Shown here one piece after another: positions 24,238-33,042 of a DNA stretch of 64,000 bases (position 1 is the stretch's first letter; each line of letters starts with the position of its first letter). The stretch lies in NCBI RefSeq assembly GCF_000744285.1, contig NZ_JQLQ01000002.1, positions 434,001 to 498,000 of the forward strand. Reading direction: 5' to 3'. Made by a program: the position numbers and the translations under genes. Source of the DNA: Carnobacterium pleistocenium FTR1 (GTDB lineage: Bacteria; Bacillota; Bacilli; Lactobacillales; Carnobacteriaceae). The notes below the pieces were generated by a model that was not told the origin of the DNA, did not search any database, and was given only the letters and a program-made list of their open reading frames with translations.

Positions 24238-25905
24238 ATGAGAATCAATAAAAAAGGAGTATTATCTGTAGGTCTTACGTTAACAGCGGCCATACTTGCA
24301 GCATGTAGTGGGTCTAGCAATGAGACAGAATCAACCGGTACAGAATCACCTAATGGAGAAAATCTTGCAGCAGACCAAAGTATTTCTGTTGGCGTCCTAA
24401 ATGAATTGTCCACAGGTGATACATTGCTAGTATCAGATATTGGAACAAATACTGCGATGAGTCAATATTTAGAAGGCCTTTATCGATTAGATGAAAACAA
24501 TCAGCCTGTTGCAGCTCTCGCAGAAGAAACAATTGTTTCGGAAGATGGATTAACGTACACTTTTAAACTAAGAGAAGACGCCACATGGTCAAATGGAGAA
24601 CCGGTTACAGCACAAGATTTTGTTTACGCTTGGAGACAAGCTGTGAACCCTGAAAAGGCTGCTCCTTATGCGTATATGTTCACCTCTATTGTAAATGCAG
24701 AAGAAATCATCAATGGGGAACGGACACCAGAAGAATTAGGTGTGGAAGCTGTCGGAGATTATGAATTTACCGTGCAATTGAATGTACCGGTATCTTACTT
24801 TCTAGGTGAAGTAGCCTTTCTGCCATTTTTCCCTCAAAATCAAGCTTTTGTAGAAGAGACGGGCTCAGATTATGGTACGAGTAGCGATACGACGTTATAT
24901 AATGGACCGTTTGTTTTAACGGGTTGGGATGGGACGAATCAAGCATGGAGTTATGAGAAAAATGAAGATTATTGGGATGCGGAAAATATCACATTAAATA
25001 CGATAGACGTTCAAGTCATCAAAGAAGTCTCAACGGCACTTAATCTCTTTGAATCAGGTGGATTAGATGATGCCATTCTTTCAGGCGAAATTGCCAAGCA
25101 ATATGTCGACCATGAAGCTTACATAGTTGAGCCAGAAGCACGTACCAATTTTCTGCAATTTAATTACACCGATGTACCTATGTTTTCTAATGCCAAATTG
25201 AGAGAAGCTTTCTCTCTGGTATTAAATCGTGAAGAATTAGCGAATACGATCTTAGGTAATGGTTCTCTCCCAGCAATAGCTTTTGTTCCGCATGATTTTG
25301 TAACGAATCCGGTTACTGAAAATGATTTTGCAGATGATGCAGGTGAGTTTTTAACATACGATATAGAAAATGCCAAACAGCTCTTTGAGGAAGCAAAAGA
25401 AGAGTTGGGAGTAGAGACTATCGAGTTCGATTTGCTTGGGGATGACGATGAAACGAGTAAGTTGGTCGGACAATATATTCAAGGTGAATTGCAAAATAAT
25501 TTAGATGGTCTAACCGTTAATTTGAGCAATGTACCTAAAAATAATCGAATCGAAAAAGGGCAATCAGGTGATTTTGATATGATTTTAGGCGGATGGGGAG
25601 CCATTTTACCAGATGCTATCAATTTATTGGACATCATGAATAGTGAAACCACGTTCAATAACGGTCCTTATAAAAATGAAGAAGTGGATCAACTATTGAA
25701 TGATGCCGAAACGGTGAATGCAAATGATCCAGAAGCTCGTTGGGAAAATATGCTAGATGCTCAAGCCGTTATGTTGAATGAAAAAGGGTTCATTCCTTTA
25801 TACCATACTGCAGAAGTGCATTTGCGCAATCCAAATCTTAAAGGCGTAGAAGTTCATTCTGTCAGTTATCGTTACGATTACCGCAATGCTTATGTAGCAG
25901 AATAG
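24238..25905 (+). CDS. Oligopeptide ABC transporter substrate-binding lipoprotein (OppA-like), second copy
   Basis: This 555-residue SBP_bac_5 lipoprotein has a signal peptide and lipobox LAAC (Cys23). It shares with the 11552-13195 protein the WSNGEPVTAQDFVYAWRQ, YNGPFVL, IKEVSTALNLFESG and YHTAE blocks, so the two are paralogues. It would deliver oligopeptides to an Opp permease encoded elsewhere. It sits 13 bases ahead of pepT, a plausible pairing of peptide capture with intracellular peptide hydrolysis. The ATG at 24238 follows GGGGGG; an ATG 15 bases upstream contains that ribosome site and was rejected. Confidence 0.9.
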   Translation: MRINKKGVLSVGLTLTAAILAACSGSSNETESTGTESPNGENLAADQSISVGVLNELSTGDTLLVSDIGTNTAMSQYLEGLYRLDENNQPVAALAEETIVSEDGLTYTFKLREDATWSNGEPVTAQDFVYAWRQAVNPEKAAPYAYMFTSIVNAEEIINGERTPEELGVEAVGDYEFTVQLNVPVSYFLGEVAFLPFFPQNQAFVEETGSDYGTSSDTTLYNGPFVLTGWDGTNQAWSYEKNEDYWDAENITLNTIDVQVIKEVSTALNLFESGGLDDAILSGEIAKQYVDHEAYIVEPEARTNFLQFNYTDVPMFSNAKLREAFSLVLNREELANTILGNGSLPAIAFVPHDFVTNPVTENDFADDAGEFLTYDIENAKQLFEEAKEELGVETIEFDLLGDDDETSKLVGQYIQGELQNNLDGLTVNLSNVPKNNRIEKGQSGDFDMILGGWGAILPDAINLLDIMNSETTFNNGPYKNEEVDQLLNDAETVNANDPEARWENMLDAQAVMLNEKGFIPLYHTAEVHLRNPNLKGVEVHSVSYRYDYRNAYVAE

Positions 25906-25918
25906 GAGAATGTGAAAA

Positions 25919-27148
25919 ATGGATGAACACTTACTTGAACGATTTGTAACATATGCCAAAGTCAATACACGCTCCGACATGAGCAGTCAGACTGTTCCAA
26001 CAACAGATACACAAGTTGAATTTGCTTTAATGTTAGCTGAAGAGTTAAAAGAAATAGGGTTGGCAGAAGTCGAATACAATGAAGCTAATGGATTCGTGAC
26101 AGCCACCTTACCAAGCAATCTGACTCACGAAGTTCCTATCATTGGCTTCATCGCTCATATCGATACAGCCGATTTCAATGCAGAAAATATCCAACCTCAG
26201 ATCCATCCAAATTATACTGGCAACGATATCGTGCTGAACGAAGAATTGGGTATTGTAATGACCAACGTTGAATTTCCACAACTGGCTAATTACATTGGGC
26301 AAACGGTAATCACAACAGATGGGACAACCTTGTTGGGAGCAGATGATAAAGCTGGAATGGCCTCAATTGTGACAGCAATGGAAGAATTTATCCAGCATCC
26401 AGAACTTCCACATGGGAAAATACGCATCGCTTTTGGGCCAGATGAGGAAATTGGTAGAGGAGCCTTATTATTTGATGTCGATCATTTCCAAGCTGAATTT
26501 GCCTACACCTTGGATAGCGGAAGAGTTGGCAAATTCGAATACGAAACCTTTAACGCCGCTCAAGCCGAATTAACGATCAAAGGAACTAGCGTGCATCCTG
26601 GAATGGCTAAAAATAGTATGGTCAATGCTTTATTAGTCGCAGCTCAATTCGCAACAGCATTGCCTCAAGCAGAAGTTCCTGAAAAAACAGAAGAATATGA
26701 AGGCTTCTACATGTTGTCCAGCCAAGTTGGAACAATTGATGAAGTAAAGGCAACCTATATTATCCGAGACCATGATAAAGCTGTGTTTGAAGAACGTAAA
26801 AATCATTTTAAAGCATTGGTCAATCAAGTTAATCAGACTTTTGATCAACCACGGATTACCTTGAAATTGTACGATCAATATTATAATATGCGCGACATTA
26901 TTGAAAAAGACTTTTCAATTGTAGAGTTAGCGTTAAATGCGTACCGGGCACTAGGTATTGAACCTGATGTGAAACCCTTTAGAGGTGGAACGGACGGCAG
27001 TATTATTTCGCATAAAGGACTGCCTACCCCAAATATTTTTACCGGTGCTGAGAATTTACACGGCAAGTACGAATTTGTTTCATTAGAAGGTATGAAACAG
27101 GCGGCTAAAATCGTGATTGAGATCGCTCGAATGACTGCAGAAAAATAA
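25919..27148 (+). CDS. pepT: Peptidase T (tripeptide aminopeptidase, M20B)
   Basis: This 409-residue length is standard for PepT. The dinuclear zinc site is visible as His80/Asp82 (HIDTADF), Asp142-143 (GADDKAGMAS), the catalytic base and ligand Glu176-177 (GPDEEIGRG), Asp in TLDSGRVGKFEYETF and a C-terminal His in GAENLHGKYEFV. It removes the N-terminal residue from tripeptides in the cytoplasm. It follows the oppA-like gene by 13 bases with GGAGA, and a terminator closes the unit. Confidence 0.95.
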   Translation: MDEHLLERFVTYAKVNTRSDMSSQTVPTTDTQVEFALMLAEELKEIGLAEVEYNEANGFVTATLPSNLTHEVPIIGFIAHIDTADFNAENIQPQIHPNYTGNDIVLNEELGIVMTNVEFPQLANYIGQTVITTDGTTLLGADDKAGMASIVTAMEEFIQHPELPHGKIRIAFGPDEEIGRGALLFDVDHFQAEFAYTLDSGRVGKFEYETFNAAQAELTIKGTSVHPGMAKNSMVNALLVAAQFATALPQAEVPEKTEEYEGFYMLSSQVGTIDEVKATYIIRDHDKAVFEERKNHFKALVNQVNQTFDQPRITLKLYDQYYNMRDIIEKDFSIVELALNAYRALGIEPDVKPFRGGTDGSIISHKGLPTPNIFTGAENLHGKYEFVSLEGMKQAAKIVIEIARMTAEK

Positions 27149-27158
27149 CCAATTGGAT

Positions 27159-27196
27159 AAAAATCAGGCTCAGATTTAATGAGCCTGATTTTTGTT
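27159..27196 (+). terminator. Rho-independent terminator after pepT
   Basis: AAAAATCAGGCTCA pairs with TGAGCCTGATTTTT around a 7-nt loop, starting eleven bases past the pepT stop codon. Confidence 0.88.
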
Positions 27197-27237
27197 TATG
27201 CTTTTAAGGTTGATAAATAAATTAAATGACACACCTG

Positions 27238-27316
27238 GAATTTCTTCCGGAATAGGGTTGCTTATAGCGGTCCAATGGCTCCACAAGCAAAAACATCCAT
27301 TCCAGAAGAAATTTCA
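27238..27316 (+). repeat. Palindromic repeat family A, short copy (A1)
   Basis: Left end GGAATTTCTTCCGGAAT with GGGTTGCTTA; right end CAAGCAA then ATTCCAGAAGAAATTTC, the inverted complement. The arms match those of three longer copies in the flagellar region. This copy has almost no central domain. It lies between pepT and pepF, outside any gene. Confidence 0.7.
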
Positions 27317-27456
27317 TTTTAAAGTAGCCACAACATTTTGAAAGAGCCTTTTTTATTTGTCAAGATAGAAGAAGTTCAGCAACCTATAAATCAGTCATGT
27401 TATACTAGATAAGTAAATTAGCTGACACAATCAACCTAGTGAAGGAGCTCGATAAA

Positions 27457-29268
27457 ATGACACAAGAAGAATTGAAGAATAGATCTGAGGTCTCTGAAGC
27501 ATTAACCTGGGATCTTACCGGGTTATATCCAAAGAAAGAAGCTTTTGAAACTGCGGTAACCGATATGAAAGCAGCGGTTAAACGATTCAGTGCAACTTAT
27601 GAAGGAAACTTAACTGATGCCCAAACGATTTGTACGGCTTTAAAGCAATACAGTGAACTTATGCAAACAGCAGACTGGACGAATCATTATGCCTTTTTGC
27701 CAGCCGCCACTGATTTGACCAATCCTGAAAATACCCAATTGTCTCGTTCTATGGACAACGTATTAGCAGAAATTAGTGCTCAATTATCCTTTTTTGATTC
27801 TGAATTGAAAGCAGCGGATACCACTGTTTTAGATCAAGTTGAACAAGCAGAACCTCAATTTGCATCGTTTATTCGTCACATAAAAGAGGATAAGTCGATT
27901 CAATTGGACCCAAAAGTTGAAAAAGCATTGGCTCAACTTTCTCCGGTCCTTGGTGCGCCTGAAGCGATTTATGAACAAGCACGCTTGGCAGATATGGATT
28001 TTGGAACATTCAATGCAGCTGGAAAAGAATACCCATTGAGTTTTGTTCTATATGAAGACTTGTATATGTACCATGCAGATACAGTGATTCGACGTGCAGC
28101 ATTTGACAAATTTTCAGCAGTCCTTAGCGATTACCAAAATGTTGTAGCAGCAGCTTATTATACACAAGTCCAAAAAGAGAAAACCATTGCAACGATGCGT
28201 GGTTTCGATTCAGTCATCGACTATCTTTTGTATGATCAAGAAGTTGACCGCACATTATACAATCGTCAAATTGATCGCATCATGAATGATCTAGCTCCCG
28301 TTATGCAAAAATACATCACCCATGTAAAGGAAGTTAATGGTCTGGACAAAATGACCTACGCTGATTTGAAAATCGACTTAGATGCTGATTATTCATCAAA
28401 AATCACGGTCGAACAGTCACAAGAAGTAGTGGCAGATGCATTGAGTGTTTTAGGACAAGGTTATGTAGACCGTGTCATGAAAGCTTATCCAGAACGCTGG
28501 GTAGATTTTGTCCAAAATAAAGGAAAATCAACCGGTGGATTCTGTACGTCTCCATATGGCAAACACCCTTACATCCTAATGTCTTGGAACAATCAATTAT
28601 CCGATGTGTACACATTGATCCATGAAATAGGACATGCTGGGCAAGGTATGCTTTCTGGCGAAAACAATGCTCTTTTAGGATCAGAACCGTCGCTCTACTT
28701 GATTGAAGCTCCGTCAACTTTCAATGAATTATTATTGACCGAATCTCTAAGACGCAAGAGTGATGATCCTCGTGAACAACGGTTTGCTTTATCCAATATG
28801 ATTTCCAACACTTACTTCCATAACTTTATTACGCATTTATTGGAAGCAGCTTATCAACGCGAAGTGTATCAACTAATCGATGAAGGCAAAAGTTTTGACG
28901 CTGCTACATTAAGTGATATCAAACGGTCTGTGTTGACTAAATTCTGGGGAGAGGCTGTTGAAATTAATCCAGGAGCGGAATTAACTTGGATGCGTCAAAG
29001 CCATTATTATATGGGGCTGTATTCTTACACCTACTCTGCGGGATTGACGATTGCAACTCAAGCCTTCTTGCGCATCAAAGAATTAGGTCAGCCAGCAGTA
29101 GAAGAATGGTTGGAATTCTTAGCTTTAGGAGATCAATACCGTCCAGCTCCAGCTGCTAAAGTTGCAGGTGTCGACATCACGACGGATAAACCCTTATCCG
29201 ATACGATTCATTATTTAGAGGAGTCCGTTGATACGATTATTGCCTTGACTAAGGAAATTACGATTTAA
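27457..29268 (+). CDS. pepF: Oligoendopeptidase F (M3B metallopeptidase)
   Basis: This 603-residue protein matches the size and order of PepF. It has a long helical N-terminal half (WDLTGLYP near residue 20, YxxLxxAxTD-type strands) and the zinc site HEIGH at 389-393 with a downstream Glu in EAPSTFNELLL. It cleaves oligopeptides of roughly 7-17 residues inside the cell, complementing pepT and the OppA-like gene just upstream. The ATG at 27457 is nine bases after AAGGAG; a GTG 18 bases earlier covers the ribosome site and was rejected. An extended -10 (TGTTATACT) lies near 27400. Confidence 0.94.
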   Translation: MTQEELKNRSEVSEALTWDLTGLYPKKEAFETAVTDMKAAVKRFSATYEGNLTDAQTICTALKQYSELMQTADWTNHYAFLPAATDLTNPENTQLSRSMDNVLAEISAQLSFFDSELKAADTTVLDQVEQAEPQFASFIRHIKEDKSIQLDPKVEKALAQLSPVLGAPEAIYEQARLADMDFGTFNAAGKEYPLSFVLYEDLYMYHADTVIRRAAFDKFSAVLSDYQNVVAAAYYTQVQKEKTIATMRGFDSVIDYLLYDQEVDRTLYNRQIDRIMNDLAPVMQKYITHVKEVNGLDKMTYADLKIDLDADYSSKITVEQSQEVVADALSVLGQGYVDRVMKAYPERWVDFVQNKGKSTGGFCTSPYGKHPYILMSWNNQLSDVYTLIHEIGHAGQGMLSGENNALLGSEPSLYLIEAPSTFNELLLTESLRRKSDDPREQRFALSNMISNTYFHNFITHLLEAAYQREVYQLIDEGKSFDAATLSDIKRSVLTKFWGEAVEINPGAELTWMRQSHYYMGLYSYTYSAGLTIATQAFLRIKELGQPAVEEWLEFLALGDQYRPAPAAKVAGVDITTDKPLSDTIHYLEESVDTIIALTKEITI

Positions 29269-29315
29269 CTAGACTACCAATAGAAGAACTTGCTAGTGCA
29301 AATCCCTAGCAGCAT

Positions 29316-29366
29316 ACTCATTCTCACTTATGATGGTTTCTTTCATCAAAGCGAGAATGAGTTTTT
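29316..29366 (+). terminator. Rho-independent terminator after pepF
   Basis: ACTCATTCTC pairs with GAGAATGAGT, with an inner TGATG/CATCA stem, and is followed by TTTTTT. Confidence 0.8.
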
Positions 29367-29410
29367 TGGCTTTCTATTCTCGCTAGATTGGAGAGGAGCG
29401 GTGAAAGCCC

Positions 29411-29593
29411 ACTTCTACATGGAAGGCCGGTTCACGAAGAAGTGGCGTGGCAATGTAGCCCTACTTCCTTATGAAATCGCTCTTCACGTAAGAGTGATAT
29501 CAAAAGAGGTCGTCACTCTTTGGTCAAAGCGGGTTTCACGAAGGAGTAAAGCACTAAAAACCTGCTACTACGCCGTGAATACAATAAAAATCC
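29411..29593 (+). repeat. 52-bp hairpin-unit array B1 (three full units plus part of a fourth)
   Basis: Units begin at 29411, 29463, 29515 and 29567, exactly 52 bp apart. Each opens ACTnnTnnnTnnAA (later units CAAAGC or GAAATC) and has TTCACGnAGnAGT near position 20-33, so the two ends of that segment form an ACTTCT/AGAAGT-type hairpin, followed by a spacer of about 18 nt. The region can be read as a 106-codon frame, but that frame has no protein-like character. It sits between convergent pepF and a small membrane protein gene. Confidence 0.85.
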
Positions 29594-29623
29594 TATGTGG
29601 CGTCACATAACTCTCTTTACAAT

Positions 29624-29654
29624 AAAAAAACCTTTGCGAAAATCGCAAAGGTTT
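29624..29654 (-). terminator. Minus-strand terminator for the small membrane protein gene
   Basis: AAACCTTTGCGA and TCGCAAAGGTTT form a 12-bp stem with a 3-nt loop. The T-run follows on the minus strand (A-run at 29624-29630 on +). The 29655-29834 stretch holds nothing else I can support. Confidence 0.75.
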
Positions 29655-29834
29655 AAAAAAGGGGGTATGAATTACTCATTTATGGGGGTAAATAAGTAGA
29701 AAAGAAAAAGTTTATAGGTTTGGTATGTCTTTAGTATAGACGCTAGATATGAAAAATTTACGATGGTTTCTTTCTGATTTGTGACAATGAATACAAGAAA
29801 GTGTGAAGATTTTAGGAAGAAAACCTTAATTGAG

Positions 29835-30113
29835 TTAAGCCATTAGGAGTGTGAAGATAGTGAAACCTAAAAAAGCAATAATCAATAAGTTAAGAATCAA
29901 TAAAATAATCGTATACGTTTGGCTTCTGGCTTTTAATGATAAAATCATTGATAAGCTATTAAATAAAATGGCAGCAATGAGAGTACCAAGAAAAATAGGA
30001 AAGCTAAACAATGCAAATTGATTTTGAATAATAATAGAGGTAAGGGTTAAGACGATTGAAAGGAAAACTAAAATAGTTGGCCATTTTTGAGTATTTTTTT
30101 TAGTATTATACAT
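29835..30113 (-). CDS. Small membrane protein of unknown function (92 aa)
   Basis: This 92-residue protein has three predicted membrane spans (about 13-31, 36-56 and 68-91) and a short Lys/Asn-rich N-terminus. I do not recognise the family. GGAG lies about 12 bases before the ATG and a terminator follows on the same strand, which supports expression. No operon partner is adjacent. The 30114-30382 gap upstream contains no clear feature. Confidence 0.6.
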   Translation of the reverse strand: MYNTKKNTQKWPTILVFLSIVLTLTSIIIQNQFALFSFPIFLGTLIAAILFNSLSMILSLKARSQTYTIILLILNLLIIAFLGFTIFTLLMA

Positions 30114-30382
30114 TGAATTAGAACTCCATTCTTTTTAATCTATATTATCGACAGTTCTAAGTATACAATGCGGTATTCTGCATAACAATGATTTCCTAAA
30201 AGATGACTTATTTTTGTAAGAAAGGCAATAAAACAAATTTGTCTAACGCTGAAGTAATAAGTTTGTTCGAAAAATAACGTATTTAGATGACAAATCACAT
30301 TTTAGAAAACCAGTAGGTAACTACTAATGACTGCTCAATCAAGTTGATTTTTGTTTAACCTGATCGAACAGACATTATAAGT

Positions 30383-31363
30383 TTACTTTCTTCGTTTAGT
30401 CTCAATAAAACCTTGGTAGAGTGAAGAGAAAGCTGCAAAAAGAATGCCGGTTATTGGGAAAATAATCCAAGCCGTACCCCAAGCATTGTAAACAAAACCT
30501 AAGAATAAATAAACAGCCGTGGCTACCGGAAAGACGACTCCTGCAATTGTATCTGTTAGTTTACTGGCAATAACTTTTTCAGGCTTATACTCACCAAGTG
30601 AAAGCAGTTTTTCGTAGGTTGAGTATAGAATGCCATAAAAAACGAATAAGAAAACACCAACAGCTACAAATCCCAATAGAAAAATGACAGACCAAGCATT
30701 ATCATCGCCTAAAAAAACAACAGCTAGTAGTAATGAAATCGGGGCTAAAATGCAAAGAATTACACCAGAAGCGATGGCTTTTGCAAAACTAGGTTTAAAA
30801 TCGTTCATTTCTCGATTTAAATTCTCACGCGTAACAGGATCAAGTACAATCACCTTTTTATCAAAAGCGTATTGTTCTTCTTTTAGCCCAAAAACAATGA
30901 AGATACCAACCGCGATAGCAACGAAAAGAAAAAGCGGAATGATGGCCAATAAGTTGATCCTGTCCATGGCTGCTGAAGAAGGAGAAACTAGCATAGCAAT
31001 TTCGCGAAATAAAATTAGCATTGCAGGAGCTAAGATACAAAGGAAAACACCAGTTGCGATGGCCAACCCGAATTTTGTCCGGTGCTGCATAAACTCGTCA
31101 ACTTGGTTTTCTGATAACAAAACGGAATGTTTATCAACGTGTTCGGATTCAGTTTCTAAGTTGTACTCTTCAATGATCTCATCGATATTGCCAAATTCAG
31201 ATAGAACTGTTCCAATCGCTTCATTTTCACTTTTGCCTTCATTTTTTAACTGATGGTACTTATCTTCCATGGTGGTGAGCATGTCCTGTTTAAGCTGTAA
31301 CATTTCAGTAGTCCGAGGCAAATTAACAAAAACCGATTCAACATATTTTTTTATTGTATCCAT
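30383..31363 (-). CDS. HAAS-domain membrane protein, partner of PadR regulator
   Basis: This 326-residue protein begins with an amphipathic helical domain (1-70, KKYVESVFVNLPRTTEMLQL...) of the HAAS/permease-prefix type, with the FGNIDEIIEEY segment. Two similar two-helix membrane blocks follow (around 95-165 and 195-260, both containing LCILAP), then a final helical pair. The duplicated LCILAP segments suggest an internal repeat. It starts five bases after padR, the usual PadR-HAAS gene pair, where the membrane protein is the regulated partner of the repressor. Function beyond envelope or stress sensing is unknown. Confidence 0.75.
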   Translation of the reverse strand: MDTIKKYVESVFVNLPRTTEMLQLKQDMLTTMEDKYHQLKNEGKSENEAIGTVLSEFGNIDEIIEEYNLETESEHVDKHSVLLSENQVDEFMQHRTKFGLAIATGVFLCILAPAMLILFREIAMLVSPSSAAMDRINLLAIIPLFLFVAIAVGIFIVFGLKEEQYAFDKKVIVLDPVTRENLNREMNDFKPSFAKAIASGVILCILAPISLLLAVVFLGDDNAWSVIFLLGFVAVGVFLFVFYGILYSTYEKLLSLGEYKPEKVIASKLTDTIAGVVFPVATAVYLFLGFVYNAWGTAWIIFPITGILFAAFSSLYQGFIETKRRK

Positions 31364-31368
31364 GAGTG

Positions 31369-31695
31369 CTACTCCTCCTCAACAAATTTAGTCATCACAT
31401 TTTTTGTATCCAACCATTCGCTTATTTTATCCTGATAGGTTTTTCTGCCTAAAGGTGTAATTTTATAATAAGTGCGAGGCTTTCCATTGGTTTCTGTACT
31501 AGAATAGGATTGAATAAGATTCCCTTTTTCTAATCGATTGAATGCAGAATAAAGAGTGGTTTCCTTCATCACGTATTCTCCATTAGTCATTTTTTTGATT
31601 GTGTTTGAAATTTGATAGCCATAAGAGTCTTCTTTCATTAAAATAGACAATAGAATCAAGCTATTGAACCCTCGCATGACATCACTTGATATCAA
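31369..31695 (-). CDS. PadR-family transcriptional regulator
   Basis: This 108-residue protein has a winged helix of the PadR type: RGFNSLILLSILMKEDSYGY at the N-terminus, then the recognition region TLYSAFNRLEKGNLI and the wing GKPRTYYKITPLGR, with a short C-terminal dimer helix. The start is a TTG at 31695, five bases after GAGGTG; the first ATG is 18 bases further in and lacks a ribosome site. It is first in a two-gene operon with the HAAS protein and probably represses it and itself. Confidence 0.88.
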   Translation of the reverse strand: MISSDVMRGFNSLILLSILMKEDSYGYQISNTIKKMTNGEYVMKETTLYSAFNRLEKGNLIQSYSSTETNGKPRTYYKITPLGRKTYQDKISEWLDTKNVMTKFVEEE

Positions 31696-31722
31696 ATTAT
31701 CACCTCGTTTTTACTTCATCTA

Positions 31723-31764
31723 TCGTAGTAATTAAAGTATAACTCTTTTACTACGACAGGTAAA
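31723..31764 (-). promoter_or_regulatory. padR promoter with 9-bp inverted-repeat operator
   Basis: On the minus strand TTTACC (31764-31759) and TATACT (31741-31736) are 17 bp apart. TCGTAGTAA (31723-31731) and TTACTACGA (31748-31756) form a perfect 9-bp inverted repeat around the -10. This layout fits autorepression by PadR. From here to 32133 there is no gene, only the terminator at 32024-32070. Confidence 0.65.
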
Positions 31765-32023
31765 GTAACCTGACTTGAAATAGTATATGCTCATTAAAAA
31801 TCATTGACCAAAATTAGTTTCTTTAAATCTTATAAACGATTAAGTAGATATAAAAAAAAGGCTCTTAATGTAATAGATCAGATAAATTGAACCGATTAAT
31901 ATAGTATCGATATTTAGTTGATTGCAAAAAATAGATTGCTTTTTAAAGGAATGATTCATCTTACTTAGTTAAATTTTCTTCCTTTACTTGCTCGTTATTT
32001 CCGACCGCTTTCCTCAGTGTATG

Positions 32024-32070
32024 CAAAAATGACACCATTTTCCTTTCTAATTCAGGAAAATGGTGTCATT
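32024..32070 (-). terminator. Minus-strand terminator for the 58-aa membrane protein gene
   Basis: ATGACACCATTTTCC pairs perfectly with GGAAAATGGTGTCAT. On the minus strand it is followed by TTTTTG. Confidence 0.8.
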
Positions 32071-32133
32071 CTTTATTAATTTTAGAATAAGCTGTCATTG
32101 AATTGACGAAAAAATTATTTGCATTTAAGAAAA

Positions 32134-32310
32134 TCACACCCTAGGTGTCCGATTTTTTCCAATGATAAAAGCCGAAGCTATAATAACCAAACCGATGATA
32201 ATAAATAACGTTCCAATAATCGGGTCCCCTGATTTAACGGGTCCAAAGTAACCAAAAATAATGATTATCAGTCCAACAACCAACAAAAATTTCCCTACAA
32301 TATTTAACAT
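32134..32310 (-). CDS. Small two-span membrane protein (58 aa)
   Basis: This short frame starts at ATG 32310 behind a good GGAGG and ends at TGA 32134. It opens MLNIVGKFLLVVGLIIIIFG, has a short charged turn (PVKSGDP) and a second span (IIGTLFIIIGLVIIASAFII), then the basic tail GKNRTPRV. The glycine-rich spans and size resemble small DUF-type stress membrane peptides of Firmicutes, but I cannot name the family. A minus-strand terminator follows at 32070. It is divergent from hsp20. Confidence 0.7.
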   Translation of the reverse strand: MLNIVGKFLLVVGLIIIIFGYFGPVKSGDPIIGTLFIIIGLVIIASAFIIGKNRTPRV

Positions 32311-32421
32311 AACGACTACCTCCAGTACAATATATACTAGCTAGTATATCAAATAAAGAGAAAAGAGAAAAGTTATTAGAATAAGATAATAGTAGAAAAG
32401 ACATAAGATAGATGGTCTTCG

Positions 32422-32478
32422 TTGACTAGGATTTTGAAACGGATTATACTAAACGTGAGCAATGAGAATACTTGCTCA
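32422..32478 (+). promoter_or_regulatory. hsp20 promoter with 7-N9-7 inverted repeat at the start site
   Basis: TTGACT (32422-32427) and TATACT (32445-32450) are 17 bp apart. TGAGCAA (32456-32462) and TTGCTCA (32472-32478) form an inverted repeat with a 9-bp spacer at the predicted transcription start. The geometry recalls CIRCE, but the bases do not match its GCACTC/GAGTGC core. Confidence 0.65.
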
Positions 32479-32514
32479 AAAGGTCTAAAAAAAAAAGAGA
32501 AAGAAGGAGAGATT

Positions 32515-32934
32515 ATGAGTGATTTATTTCCAGCAGGACGTGATTTCATGAATTTTGGCAAGAATTTTTTCGAGGATCCTTTTGACCACTTATTACCAAG
32601 CACAGCTAATTTCAAAGTAGATATTCGGGAAGAAGTAGACTCTTACATTTTAGAGGCTGAGTTACCGGGTATGGCTAAAGACGCTATTCAATTGAAATAT
32701 GAAGACAATGTTTTATCGATTGGGGCAACTCAAGAGACAAGTAAGGATGAGAAAGATGATGAAGGCAATTACATTCGCAGAGAGCGGTCAACTAAATCAT
32801 ATAGCCGCCAATTCCTATTAAAGAATGTCAAAGAAGAAGATATTGTGGCAAATTTTGAAAATGGCATCTTGAAGGTAACACTCCCTAAAAAAGCTACAGA
32901 CGAAACGACTCCTAAACAAATTGAAATTCACTAA
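32515..32934 (+). CDS. hsp20: Hsp20 / alpha-crystallin small heat shock protein
   Basis: This 139-residue protein has the alpha-crystallin domain at about 35-125 (KVDIREEVDSYILEAELPGM to FENGILKVTLPK) and a C-terminal IEI (I-x-I) motif that docks into neighbouring subunits. It holds unfolding proteins in the cytoplasm without ATP. The ATG at 32515 follows AAGGAGA; a longer frame from 32422 would run through the promoter and was rejected. It is a single gene with its own terminator. Confidence 0.93.
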   Translation: MSDLFPAGRDFMNFGKNFFEDPFDHLLPSTANFKVDIREEVDSYILEAELPGMAKDAIQLKYEDNVLSIGATQETSKDEKDDEGNYIRRERSTKSYSRQFLLKNVKEEDIVANFENGILKVTLPKKATDETTPKQIEIH

Positions 32935-32952
32935 CCAACTAAAAATTATACG

Positions 32953-32988
32953 GGAAGGTGTTGAGGCAAAGGTCTCAGCATCTTTTTT
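32953..32988 (+). terminator. Rho-independent terminator after hsp20
   Basis: AGGTGTTGAG pairs (one G-T pair) with CTCAGCATCT, followed by TTTTTT. Confidence 0.75.
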
Positions 32989-33042
32989 CTTGAATATAGT
33001 TCAAAAAACAGACTAACTGTCTGCTTTTTGAACTGTATTCAA

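Noticed and set aside
29290-29610. 106-codon frame across array B1
   Set aside because: It runs through the pepF terminator and the hairpin units, has no ribosome site, and its residues simply reflect the repeat.
30684-31253. 189-codon antisense frame in the HAAS gene
   Set aside because: It is opposite a well-supported gene, has no ribosome site, and has Ser/Lys-rich low-quality composition.
32456-32478. CIRCE element at hsp20
   Set aside because: Arm spacing matches but the conserved GCACTC/GAGTGC bases are absent.
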